DNA of 60,827 nucleotides, taken from Zygnema cylindricum (Eukaryota; Streptophyta; Zygnematophyceae; Zygnematales; Zygnemataceae). Location of the stretch: the NCBI GenBank assembly GCA_037447655.1, contig JBBHKE010002995.1:31989-92815 (forward strand). The letters are read 5' to 3'. The position numbers and the translations under genes were made by a program. This document shows, in pieces, positions 1 through 10,952 of the stretch; positions within the stretch are counted from its first letter, which is position 1, and each line of letters starts with the position of its first letter. The notes under the pieces were generated by a model. The model made no database searches. It had not been told where the DNA came from and was given only the letters and a program-made list of their open reading frames with translations.

Positions 1-778
<778 letters not shown>

Positions 779-1433
779 CGGATGATAATCCCAGTTCTGC
801 CAAAACAGCATCCAGCTCTTCCAATTCCTTTTTCTTCAACTCTTTTTTTGACAGCTGTCGTTCCGTTTCTTTCTGTAAAGCCACTGAAGAAACTCCTCCT
901 CCCTGTCCCTTTTTCGCTACCTCTCCTCCATCCACTTTCTCTCTCCCTTCCCCAACTTCCCCATCTCCCTCTCTATCTCCATCCCCTTCTTCTGCTTCTC
1001 CCTCTCCTTCTCCCTCCTCTCCCTCTTCTCCATCGTCTTCATCCTCCCCTTCTTCCTCTCCCTCACTTTCTTCTCCTACTGGCCCATTCTGTCCCTCTCC
1101 TCCTCTTGCTTTTCCCTCACCATCTCCCCCTCCTCCCTCATTCACAAGCGGAGGGGGGGCAGTGGTAGCAAAATAATCATCGTCATCTTCGTCACAATCC
1201 GCCCAGGACCGTGCCATCACCTGTGTGGCAGCCCAAAATTGAGGCTCCTCCTTTGTCTCTTCTCTCGTACTGCTGTCCTGCTGATTGTTGTTTCCACCTG
1301 AGGTTCCACCTGAAGCTCCTGTTTTGTCACCTTTCCTCTTTCCTGTCTTTTTCTTTCTACCCTCAAGTGCAGCAAAAATATTGGAGCTGCTAATAAAGGG
1401 GAGTCCATCATTCCGAGAGCTTCCTCCGACCAT
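779..1433 (-). CDS. First coding exon of a conserved plant protein of unknown function (partial)
   Basis: Reads 218 codons on the minus strand from ATG at 1433-1431 to the splice donor at 778 (phase 1). The start has A at -3 and G at +4, and an in-frame stop lies just upstream (1445-1443). Order: N-terminal block with SSNIFAALEGRKKK (about 20-35), Lys/Gly linker, a Trp-containing block (PQFWAATQ at 64-71), WADCDEDDDYFATTAPP (about 77-95), a long Gly/Glu/Asp-rich stretch (about 97-180), and a basic-acidic helix KETERQLSKKELKKKELEEL (188-207) ending DAVLAELGL. From memory, the FATTAPP and ETERQLSKKE blocks occur together in a land-plant family annotated only as hypothetical; its biochemical role is unknown to me. 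The highly charged, low-complexity make-up suggests a soluble, possibly nuclear protein (inference). The gene continues beyond the left edge. Confidence 0.85.
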
Positions 1434-2626
1434 CCTAAGTTTTCACCTTCTTTATCTTTTTTTTTCACACAAGCTTTTTTCTTCTCACACAAGTACGTGT
1501 GACTATTTTTCAAGACTAAATTTCTTTTTTCTGAGACTAAATTGCTAATTTCCTTTCGCCTTTTCTTTCCGGTTTGCTATTATCCTTTCAGCCTTCTTCA
1601 CAATTTACTAAGAAAAGACTAAATTAAAAGAGTTTGCCTTTCTTTTTGTTTTACTACTTTTTGCTTCACCTTTCCTTTCAATTTATGTTTTCTCACACGA
1701 GTCTAAATTACTGTTTTACGCCTTACTTTTTTCGTTTTATTTTTTTCCTATCGCCTTCCTTTCCCTTTTCACTACTTCGGTTTCAGTTTTCCTTTTTGTT
1801 TTACTATTTTCGCCTTTCTTTCGGTCCTCTTTCCGAACCCTACACTATTGTCAACAGTTAGGGTTTCTGTTTCTCAAAAAATTTCCAAAAATGTTTCACG
1901 AGATTTTAAAAGAATTTTAAAACTTCTAAAAGTTTTAAAATGGTGAAAAAGGGAACAATTTACAAAAAAGTAAACAGAAATTTCCGGAAAAAAACGAAAT
2001 TAAGGATTCAATCTCACAGAAAATACTTTACTTCTACGCAGAATGGATAACGTTGCATTTCAAGAAAACTTCATAGGCTCCAAAATCTAAAAAAAAAAAA
2101 ACAGAAACTAGTTATCAAACTCAAAATTTCAAAAAAAATCCAGGATAGTTTGCTTAAAGTTTACATATAAAAAAGGATGGAATACTGTTCTAGGTCTCAG
2201 AATAAAACAGTCAAGACAATGAAAGAAGAAAAAGACGACACAAAGGTTCTAAATCTACTACGGAATGGCGGAAAGTAAGTAGAGAAAAACTTATGAAATT
2301 AAGCAAAGGCAGAGAAAGTGTTTCGAACGGTAACAGTAACGGCGGAAACAAAGATTCCCAAACCCTAAAATTTTGGATGGTATTCCCACCAAATTCTCTA
2401 AACCTGAACCTTAATAGCAATAAGGATTCCTAAAAGGGTTCAGAGATCAAGTGAAACCGTACTGAAACCATACCATAGTTCGAATGTGCGAAAACAATCG
2501 GAAAAGCTTTACTTTTTGCATATTTTCTTCCTTATTTAGCGGACATAATTGTGACCGTCCGATCTCCTTCTCAGGGTGCAGATAAAAACAGTGTCTCCGA
2601 TAAGGTCCAGGACTTATTTCGGCAGC
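1434..2626. other. Upstream region of the minus-strand gene, no other gene seen
   Basis: Contains the 5' leader and probable promoter of the gene at 779-1433. 1445-1860 is T/C-rich on the plus strand. The remainder is AT-rich and unique-looking, with no domain-bearing frame. The only regulatory word I can name is the telo-box at 1858-1866. Confidence 0.5.
1858..1866 (-). promoter_or_regulatory. Telo-box (AAACCCTAA)
   Basis: Exact AAACCCTAA on the minus strand, 425 bp upstream of the start codon at 1433. In plants this box is known from promoters of translation and cell-cycle genes. The match is only nine bases, so chance is possible. Confidence 0.4.
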
Positions 2627-3120
2627 TACACCGTGAATCGCTATTAGCGTAATAAAAAATATAGCGTAATGAAACAATTAGCGTACTTTACGGTAAATTG
2701 TGTTTTTTCGGGTACACCATGATACTAATTTATCATGTACTCTAATTTGTAAACTGCTTTGTAAAAAAATTTGGCACGTAATATGTCCACACTAAAACAT
2801 GTTTATGTACAAAATTGTTCAAATCGTACGCCGTCGCGTTTTTTTTTACATCTGCGTATGCCGGAAAATATTTACGCAATTATATATTATTATATTTTCT
2901 GTACTTTTAAATTTAAAAACTTACGAAATAGTACAGATCTGACAGTCCGTACACCACACTATTTAAAAGGACACTAAATTACAGTTATGAACCGCATAGA
3001 GCGGGGTACCTCAAATAACGTGCAAAAACATTTAGCGTACTTTATTCTATTTGAGAATTTGCCCCAAAAAAAGGGGTACCCCAATTAGCGTCATGTACGC
3101 TAATAGCGATTCACGGTGTA
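2627..3120. mobile_element. TA-flanked foldback element, family A (forward copy)
   Basis: Non-coding element of 494 bp. Both ends carry the inverted repeat TACACCGTGAATCGCTATTA, right end as its complement. The outermost TA is the likely target duplication, giving a core CACC...GGTG as in Tc1/mariner-type or Stowaway-type elements. The interior is full of ATTAGCGTA words and has no transposase. Two further copies (3946-4441 and 5242-5735) are in the opposite orientation. Confidence 0.85.
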
Positions 3121-3321
3121 CACCTTGAATCGTTATTAGCGTATAGAAATTATTAGTGTAAAGAAAAAATTAGCGTCATTCATTCTAATTTAGTGCCAGG
3201 AAACGTGGCAGATTATGGTCCACGTTATTAAATAGTGTAATTTATAATATTTAAGGTATCAATGTCAAAAATTTGGGGTGCCGATATAGCGTACATAAGG
3301 CTAATAACGACTCACGGTGTA
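3119..3321. mobile_element. TA-flanked foldback element, family D (forward copy)
   Basis: About 203 bp, starting in the same TA that ends the previous element. Ends TACACCTTGAATCGTTATTA and its near complement at 3303-3321. Inverted second copy at 4440-4641, recognisable by the shared GTGGCAGATTATGGTCCACG block. Confidence 0.8.
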
Positions 3322-3324
3322 CTG

Positions 3325-3942
3325 TACACCGCGAATCGTAATAGAGTAAATTACTCTAATTCGGTCGCTCGAAATTTCGACTCTATTACATCAAATAGAG
3401 TAAATGATTCTAATTTTTCAATTATTATAATTTAGGTGAGTTTAATTAGCGTAACAAAATTGTAATATAGGTTCTTTTTAAATAGTGTGGAGTACGGACG
3501 ACGTCGACCGTGCAAAACTGTACTTTTTTAAGTAAAAAGGTACAAATAATGATTTAATACAATCGCGCTCGCATGTGAAATCGCACTAAGCGAAAAATCA
3601 ATCACATCGAAAAAAAGTCGTTCGCATAACTCTCGTCCGTCGACAGCATCGTCGTCAGTGTGAACATTAGCTGACATTCAGCGCGACAAATAATACTAAC
3701 GTCATAATGACGTCAAAACTATACGGACCGACAGATTCTGTACGTCCACGTAATTTAGTGTTCATAATTTCAGCGCGAAAATTTATTGCCGACATTACCC
3801 AATATAGAGTACTTAAATAAATTAGAGTAAACTTCCTCTGTGAAAAAGTTCTATCACATAAATTAGAGTTCTTTACTCTAATTGTTTTTTTTTGTTTTTT
3901 TACTCTAATTTTTTCATTACTCTAATTACGATTCGCGGTGTA
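3325..3942. mobile_element. TA-flanked foldback element, family E
   Basis: About 618 bp with perfect ends TACACCGCGAATCGTAAT and its complement at 3925-3942. The interior has ATTAGAGTAA/TTACTCTAAT words instead of ATTAGCGTA, so it is a distinct subfamily. Contains one TGACGTCA near 3707. No coding capacity seen. Confidence 0.8.
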
Positions 3943-3945
3943 CAG

Positions 3946-4441
3946 TACACCGCGAATCGCTATTAGCGTACATGACGCTAATTGGGGTACCCCTTTTTTT
4001 TGGGGCAAATTCTCAAATAGAATAAAGTACGCTAATTGTTTTTGCACGTTATTTGAGGTACCCCGCTCAATGCGGTTCATAACTGTAATTTAGTTCCCTT
4101 TTAAATAGTGTGGTGTACGGACTGCCAGATCTGTACTATTTTGTACATTTTTAAACTTAAAAGTACAGAAAATATAATAATATAATATTGCGTAAATATT
4201 TTCCGGCCTACGCAGATGTCAAAAAAACGCGACGGCGTACGAATTGAACAGTTTCGTACATATATACATGTTTTAGTGTTGACTTATTATGTGCTGAAAT
4301 TTTTTACAAAGCAGTTTACAAATTAGAGTACATGATAAATTAGTATCATGGTGTACCCGAAAAAACACAATTTACCGTAAAGTACGCTAATTGTTTCATT
4401 ACGCTATTTATTTCATTACGCTAATAGCGATTCACGGTGTA
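3946..4441. mobile_element. TA-flanked foldback element, family A (inverted copy)
   Basis: Reverse-complement copy of the element at 2627-3120. Shared landmarks include GGGGTACCCC, the GTGTGGTGTACGGACTG block, and the same termini. It differs by scattered substitutions and small indels, so the copies are not recent duplicates. Confidence 0.85.
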
Positions 4442-4641
4442 CACCGCGAATCGTTATTAGCGTTATGAACTCTATATCGGCACCCCAAAATTTTGACATT
4501 AATACCTTAAATAGAATAAACTACACTATTTAAGGTCGTGGACCATAATCTGCCACGTCTCCTGGCACTAAATTAGAATAATGACGCTAATTTTTTCTTT
4601 ACTCTAATAATTTCTACACGCTAAATATGATCGACGGTGTA
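4440..4641. mobile_element. TA-flanked foldback element, family D (inverted copy)
   Basis: About 202 bp, reverse complement of 3119-3321. It shares its left TA with the preceding element (junction GGTGTACACC) and is separated on the right from the next element by TACTGTA. Confidence 0.8.
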
Positions 4642-4644
4642 CTG

Positions 4645-5186
4645 TACACCGTGAATCGGTATTGGCGTAATGGACGCTATTTAAGGTACCTTTTTTTTCC
4701 CCAAATTCTTAAACAGCATAAATTATTCTGTTTTTTCTTTTACGCCATTAAGGGTTCTTTTCCAATTGTTATCATCTAAATAGAGTGTTGTACGGTTGGT
4801 GTCAGACCGTACAAAAATGTACCTTTTTAAGTGAGAAAGTATATTTAATGGGTTTTAGTAACCACGGACGCATGAGAATATGCGCTCTCAAAAGGGGATG
4901 CAATCGGGTTGTCAAAAATCATGTTCTCACATATTCGTCCGGCAACCGCGTTTCGACGGTGTGAAAGTACGATTTGTGTACAATTTGTCAGATTTTGAAC
5001 AGAACCAATATTAGTGTAAACAAGTTTGGGGCGGGTGATTTTTTTTTTTTAAATCCAAATTAGTATAAGTAAATATCCAGTATGTATGTTTTTTTTGAAA
5101 AAATCCAAATTCTCAATTAGCGTAAATATCGGTAATTGTTCCTACACGCTAAAGAAACCTTTACGCGAATAACGATTCACGGTTTA
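4645..5186. mobile_element. TA-flanked foldback element, family F
   Basis: About 542 bp. Left end TACACCGTGAATCGGTATTG; right end decayed (GATTCACGGTTTA). The interior is unlike the A, D and E families apart from ATTAGCGTAA words near the right end. No coding region recognised. Confidence 0.7.
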
Positions 5187-5241
5187 CTGTACTGTAGTGC
5201 CATATTGCATAGAAATGCAGGATACAATTTGGCACCTGCAG

Positions 5242-5735
5242 TACACCGTGAATCGCTATTAGCGTACATGACGCTAATTGGGGTACCCCTTTTTTTGGGG
5301 CAAATTCTCAAATAGAATAAAGTACGCTAAATGTTTCTGAACGTTATTTGAGGTACCCCGCTCAATACGGTTCATAACTGTAATTTAGTGCCATTTTAAA
5401 TAGTGTGGTGTACGGACTGCCATATTTGTACTATTCCGTACATTTTTAAATTTAAAAGTACAGAAAATATAATAATATAAAATTGCGTAAATATTTTCCG
5501 ACATACGCAGATGTCAAAAAAAACGCGACGTCGTACGATTTGAACAATTTCGTACATCTACACGTTTTAGTGTGGACATATTATGTGCTGAAAATTTTTA
5601 CAAAGCAGTTTACAAATTAGAGTACATGATAAATTAGTATCATGGTGTACCCGAAAAAACACAATTTACCGTAAAGTACGCTAATTGTTTCATTACGCTA
5701 TATTTTTTATTACGCTAATAGCGATTCACGGTGTA
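5242..5735. mobile_element. TA-flanked foldback element, family A (second inverted copy)
   Basis: 494 bp, same orientation and nearly the same sequence as 3946-4441. Flanked on both sides by related short segments: GTGCCATATTGC before it (5196-5207) and GTGCCGTATTTGC after it (5736-5748), suggesting it landed inside another short repeat. Confidence 0.85.
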
Positions 5736-5770
5736 GTGCCGTATTTGCTCAGAAGTGCAGGTATTATTTG

Positions 5771-6158
5771 TAGAGTTGGGTATCGGGTAGTTTCATATCG
5801 CGATAATTTCGATATTCAATATATTGAATATCGATCGAGCAGATTCCTCGATATATCGTACCGGGACCAACATAAATCATCGCGATATATATCGCAAAAA
5901 TTGCGTGTCCGTACAGTCAGAGTACGGGAAACCGTACGAAAAAGCGTACGAGTAATCGTACGGATATTCGTACGGATAATCCCCCCCCCAAACTGAAAAT
6001 CATTTTCGATATATTGTCGATACGATATATCGGCGATATATTGGAGATTCATCGCGATGTTTTGTTTTTCGATATATCGAAGCGATATATCGATTATCGG
6101 GTACCTGGAATTCGATATATATTGAATATCGGGAAAAGGTCCTCGATACCCAACACTA
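5771..6158. mobile_element. hAT-type non-autonomous element, ATCGATAT-rich, with 8-bp duplication
   Basis: 388 bp with 15-bp inverted ends TAGAGTTGGGTATCG and the complement of TAGTGTTGGGTATCG. It is flanked by a perfect 8-bp direct repeat ATTATTTG (5763-5770 and 6159-6166), the duplication length of hAT elements. The interior is dominated by self-complementary words (ATATCGATAT, CGATATATCG). The open frames here are shadows of that repeat. Confidence 0.88.
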
Positions 6159-6677
6159 ATTATTTGGGAAGACATTGATCCGTACTTTCCGTGTATTTAT
6201 AATGTTATATGGTCACCTTTGAGTATAATACGCCTTTCGTACGAAACAAACACATAGACCGTAGAATTTCCAAATTTTTCGCACATTTTAAGTTCAAAAA
6301 TTTGAACTGAAACCCGTCGAAGATTCAAAACTTGGGCGGCAGACAAAAGCAGAATTTTGACGTACCAGAGGTTTGGCGTCAGCGTGTCTCAACCGGATAC
6401 ATCTCCGGCTTCGCATCCGTAATGTACAGTACAGTACTGTAAAGTACGGTACTTTCCTGTACTTTTAGGAAACTGCGAAGTGCGAACACAAAGAGAATTA
6501 GTACGGCCACGAATCCAGCTAGGCATATCTGTGTCAATACGCCAAAATTACAGTACAGTACTAGTTGGAGATGGCCGTAAATGACCACAAGTTGTACGCT
6601 ACAGTACAGTACTGTACTTTACACTATTGTACTGTACTTGTCAAATTCCATAGACGTCATCATTTTAGCGTTAAGAG
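6159..6677. repeat. GTAC-palindrome tract between mobile elements
   Basis: No gene. Holds several runs of overlapping TACAGTACAGTACTGTA-type words at about 6422-6455, 6550-6560 and 6600-6640. The same TACTGTA word links the foldback elements upstream. Confidence 0.6.
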
Positions 6678-6680
6678 TTA

Positions 6681-7376
6681 GGGCGTGTCCCCATGTAACC
6701 GATATTTTGAAACGTTATTTTGGAATTTAGCGCTGATTTTACGGTGTACTTTTCAAAGTGTGCCTATGTGAATCGTTACTTGCGCGTTCATTATTTTGAA
6801 TATGTGGCAGCTGTACACGTCGCCAATACTTGCGAAACCCAAACTGCTGACATTTGTAGGCGCCAACGGTCTCGGAACAAACTGCGGACATTTGTACGCC
6901 GCAAAGAGTTCCTGACATACTGGGACAACTGTCGACGCCGACTGTCATTTGTTGACGCCCACACGTGAACGACATAAGCAATCGCCTACGTCTACAAAAT
7001 GACATTTGTAGACGCCCACAAGTGGACAACATAAGCAAACGGACAAACAATTTTTTTTTCGTGTATTCTCCCAACTGCAAAAAAACAAATGAGACCTTTT
7101 GACGCGTGCAACCCAAGATTTCTATTCGTCAATAGGGTAGTATTTTGATTAAAAGCAGGTCACGATTTGATTTCATTGCAAGTGTGAAGATGAGCTGGAA
7201 GTGGGTCGCGATGATAATACTGCCAAATCGTCGTACCTTTCAAGTTCCAAGATGACGCAAAATGTATTTGAGTTTTTGCCCATTTTTCGTAAGGCGTAAT
7301 ATTTTCAAGTAGGAAGTCCCATTTTTTGTGTAAACGACGGAAAAAAACCCTTACTTGAACACATGGGGACACGCCT
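6681..7376. mobile_element. PIF/Harbinger-type non-autonomous element, copy 1
   Basis: 696 bp, ends GGGCGTGTCCCCATGT and its complement. Flanked by TTA on both sides (6678-6680 and 7377-7379), the three-base target typical of PIF/Harbinger and Tourist elements. Shares its terminal blocks with 8022-9006. No transposase frame. Confidence 0.85.
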
Positions 7377-7379
7377 TTA

Positions 7380-8018
7380 GGAGTTAAGCCGGTCGCTAAA
7401 AACGTCGCTTTGCGACATTAACGTTCCTTAAGTTTTGAGTGCTCTAATTGGCCCATACCTCCCAGGATCGATTAAATTCATTCGATTGGCCCACAATATT
7501 GATGGTTGAAGTGTTGAACAATTGGTCCATACCTCGCAGGAACAGGAAGAGAGCGAGAGAATCTTCCCGCCTCCAAAAAATAGGATGCACTATAGAAAAA
7601 TGTAAATGGACGGTCCGGATTACTTCAAAATTGCCCGTGAAATATTTTTGCCTTTGTTTTCAGAGGAACAGCCGTCAATATTTTATAGTCGAGAAAAGAA
7701 TTGAGGGGGCTCTTTGACGGCCGTCCACTCGCAGTCGCAAAGTATCGTACTATACCAGAAAAGGTACGCACAGAATAGTGGAATTCCGTGTCCCCCCAAA
7801 TTTGTTTGTGTCGGCAAAATTTCCCTGCTTTAATGATCTGTGAGTAGATTTTACCACATTCAATGAGGTTTCAGGCTTGGGGCTATTGTGGTTTTGCCCG
7901 ACCCATGAAATGATGAGCCATTACAACCATACGAAAAATTGTGAGAATCCGGAACAAAATAAAGGTGCCGTTCCATCAGTCGTTTCTGTAATCGTACGGC
8001 CAACTCTATGGTCCGGGT
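7380..8018. other. Spacer without recognisable gene
   Basis: Unique-looking sequence between the two Harbinger-type copies. Contains a near-repeat of TTGGCCCATA/TTGGTCCATACCTC around 7449-7545. Short open frames show no domain. Confidence 0.4.
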
Positions 8019-8021
8019 TAA

Positions 8022-9006
8022 GGGCGTGTCTCCATGTAACCGAAACTTTGAAACGCTACTTTGGATTTTAGCGCAGATTTTACGGTGTACTTTTCAAAGT
8101 GTGCCTAATGTCAATCGTTACTTGCGCGTTCATTACTTCGAATATGTATCGTTACTTGCACGTTCATTACTTCGAATATGTGACAGTTGTAGACGTCTAC
8201 AAAATGTGCGACAGTCTACAAAACGAAATGTAGACGACTACGAAACTACGAAACTTCCTAAAAACGACGACAGTTGTAGACGTCGAGGTTTTTGTGACGT
8301 TGAAGATGTTTAGGGTTTTGTGACATAGCGAAGTCATGCTACCATGTGACGTCATCATTACGTACATTTTCCGCCATGGCTTCCCGATTTCGTTTTCTTA
8401 TATTTTATCATTCGATATGCTATCAAACTTAGACCAAATATATTAAAAAAATTAATATATACATATACCTTTCATTTTATACTATTATTGTTGCATCTCG
8501 TGTAAATATGAGAGAAAGAGGAGTGGTCGAGTGAGAAAGAGGGGGAGAGATAAGGACGACGTAATATTTTGCAAAGGACCCATGAAGGAAAGTGGAGGTC
8601 CAAGACCCCAGCAAAAAAATTTTCGTACATGTTTGTACATGTTTGTCATTTTCTTATGTGCATGCGCGTGACGAGTAGTGAAAAAAATAGTGTGTACTTT
8701 CATTCGTTCAATTTTTTTCGAAAACATTTGACACATGCAATCCAAGTTTTCTATTCGTCAATAGGGTAGTATTTTGATTAAAATCAGGTCGGGATTTGAT
8801 TCCAGTGCAAGTGTGAAGATGAGCTGGAAGTGGATGGCGATGATAATAACGCCAAATTGTCGTAACCTCCAAGTTCCAAGAAAACACAAAATGTACTTGT
8901 GTTTTTGCCCATTTTTTGTGCAGCGTAATATTTTCTCGTTGCAAGTCCCAATTTTATGTGAAAACGACAGAAAAAAACCCTTAGTTGAAAACATGGGGAC
9001 ACACCC
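8022..9006. mobile_element. PIF/Harbinger-type non-autonomous element, copy 2
   Basis: 985 bp with ends GGGCGTGTCTCCATG and ACATGGGGACACACCC, flanked by TAA (8019-8021 and 9007-9009). Both ends and inner blocks (for example GATTTTACGGTGTACTTTTC) match copy 1. It is about 290 bp longer, mostly in the middle. No transposase frame. Confidence 0.85.
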
Positions 9007-9009
9007 TAA

Positions 9010-10390
9010 TTGTCGATGTTCCATCACGTAGAGTTTGTAAACCACGTTTTTTTAAATTGAGTGGCACCACGTAAGCTACGATCTGATATTAAATATCCTT
9101 CAAATTTGTCACACCGACAAATTTCACTTTAAATTTTCACTTGCGTACCATGTACTGCGTACGAAGTCATAACTTTTGTACTTTTTGCAAACGCCAGTTT
9201 TTGTTTTCGAACATGACGAAAATCCTTTGCTGGAAATAGTGTGACGAAAGAGCATTGCCATAAATAGCGCGATGAAAGACCGTTTCGAGATTACTTTTTT
9301 ATTTTCCAGTTGCATTTTGAAACAATGTGCAAATCTTGTGATTTTTCGTTGGTTGACCACTGTGACACGTAACATTATCGTCTAGCGTGTTGCGATTCAT
9401 TGTTTCTGTAGGTGACATCACACCTCTTCCACCTACATTGTCAGCTACAGAGAAATATGAAGCGAACGCCTCGCGAATGAATATTCAATGAAGCGAACGC
9501 CTCGCGAATGAATATCCTACGGCCATTGTTACCTCCCAAACCTTCGGAGAGCAATGACAAAATTCTTTGTAATGTTTTTTCGCGTATGAAAACAAAATAA
9601 GCAGTACAGTTTGGTACGGATTAGTGCGTATTTATATATAAACTGCCTCACTTTTCGACTGATATAACTCGACCCTAAGAGATACATGTTGAATTGATTT
9701 TCTTTCGATTTTATACGCTTCGATATAAAAATTGGGGATCGGTATCCATACAATGCACTACCATAATGCCATTGCGTTAAGAACTTTATGGGTTAAAGAG
9801 AAAGTAAAACATATAGTTTGCAATCCACTTCCATGAATATTGTAAACATTTTTTCTTCAGTAGTGTTGCTAAAAATATATTATAAGTAAAATTCATGACC
9901 ATATGTGTTGTTGACTTTAATAACGATGGGCATTGTAGTCGACTATGAGTAGAGAGTGATTTTGACGATATTTTTAGCTTACGATATTCAAGATGTGGTG
10001 AAAATTTAAATTATCTACAGTCCTTGTCGTTTGCATGGCAAGCTATTAAAAGCTTTATACTCTCACTTAGTTGACGATTTTTTCTAAATGTGTTGATTTG
10101 GCTTTATTTTGATTGGTCTAAAGTGAGAAAAAATACAAGATTTTACTTCCAAATGGCAATGGTAAGACCGCCAACGTAAAAAACATGATTGAAACTTAAA
10201 AGAGTTTATGACAATCAATGGTAGAAGACAAAAATCCTAAAATAATAAAAGCACAACAAAGGCTATTTAAAAGCCTACAAAAGGAGGTAAGTACAACAAA
10301 AACCAAACTGTACAAACAATACAAATTATCCTATACACTAAAGCCTTAGATGTAATTTTATGGGGTCAACCCCCCCCCCCACCCCCACAA
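9010..10390. repeat. Diverged repeat copy 1 plus unannotated spacer
   Basis: 9050-9760 is homologous to 11270-11900 (shared landmarks GAGTGGNACCANGTAAG, GCGTACCATGTA, CTCCCAAACCTT). 9458-9515 has a tandem duplication of GAAGCGAACGCCTCGCGAAT. No coding evidence; family unknown. The remainder to 10390 is AT-rich with a poly-C run at 10371-10380. Confidence 0.5.
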
Positions 10391-10396
10391 AATTTG

Positions 10397-10952
10397 CAGA
10401 TCCAAAGAAGCCTATCTAGATAGTGCCGACTCCAAATTGATATTAACCCAAATGTCTGACACCTTGATAGTCAAAACCCCAATACAGCTTCACCCCTGTG
10501 AAAGATGACTTTCTTTGTGCTAAGTTCCCCCACATAATGCAAAGTTATAACATGAGTATTTGGATACATTCCCCCACTTTGACTTTCCTTTAGAAATACC
10601 GCCACCTTGGTAGGCAAAGATTCTTACCGACTACACCCTTGTGTAGTCTGGACTCCCCTAAGTCAGCAGCAAAAAGATTCACTGAAAGTGGTCAACTAAG
10701 TTGATAGTTACGGGTGATTTGACGGAAGGTAGGTGCCAAGATCAATTCCTGGGCCCGTCAAATCCATTTTTAGTAAATATACCAAATTTACTTCCTGTCT
10801 CTCTAGAGGGCGTACGCAGCCAGTGCTGTGTCTCCATATCCAGCCTTCAGTGACTACAACAAGTGTGGGGGCTTCGAGAAGGGAGTTAGAGGCAGACTGC
10901 CTCTGCCTTTTTCTATCATAATACAGACTTACAAAATACACAAATATCAAAA
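10397..10952 (-). mobile_element. Copia-type LTR remnant, internally deleted
   Basis: Colinear with the LTR at 22741-24050, sharing GCAGATCCAAA, CACTTTGACTTTCC, GTGACTACAACAAGTGTGGG and AGGCAGACTGCCTCTGCC. Most of the middle is missing, with a junction near 10713. It keeps the antisense tRNA-like module at about 10716-10770. Terminal TG is lost on the right. Confidence 0.7.

Noticed and set aside
782-1168. 128-codon plus-strand Pro/Leu-rich frame
   Set aside because: Shadow of the minus-strand exon 779-1433, which has conserved motifs, a good start context and a splice donor.
2627-5735. One large palindrome or inverted duplication
   Set aside because: The element order A-D-E-invA-invD-F-invA is not mirror symmetric, and each unit has its own complete ends.
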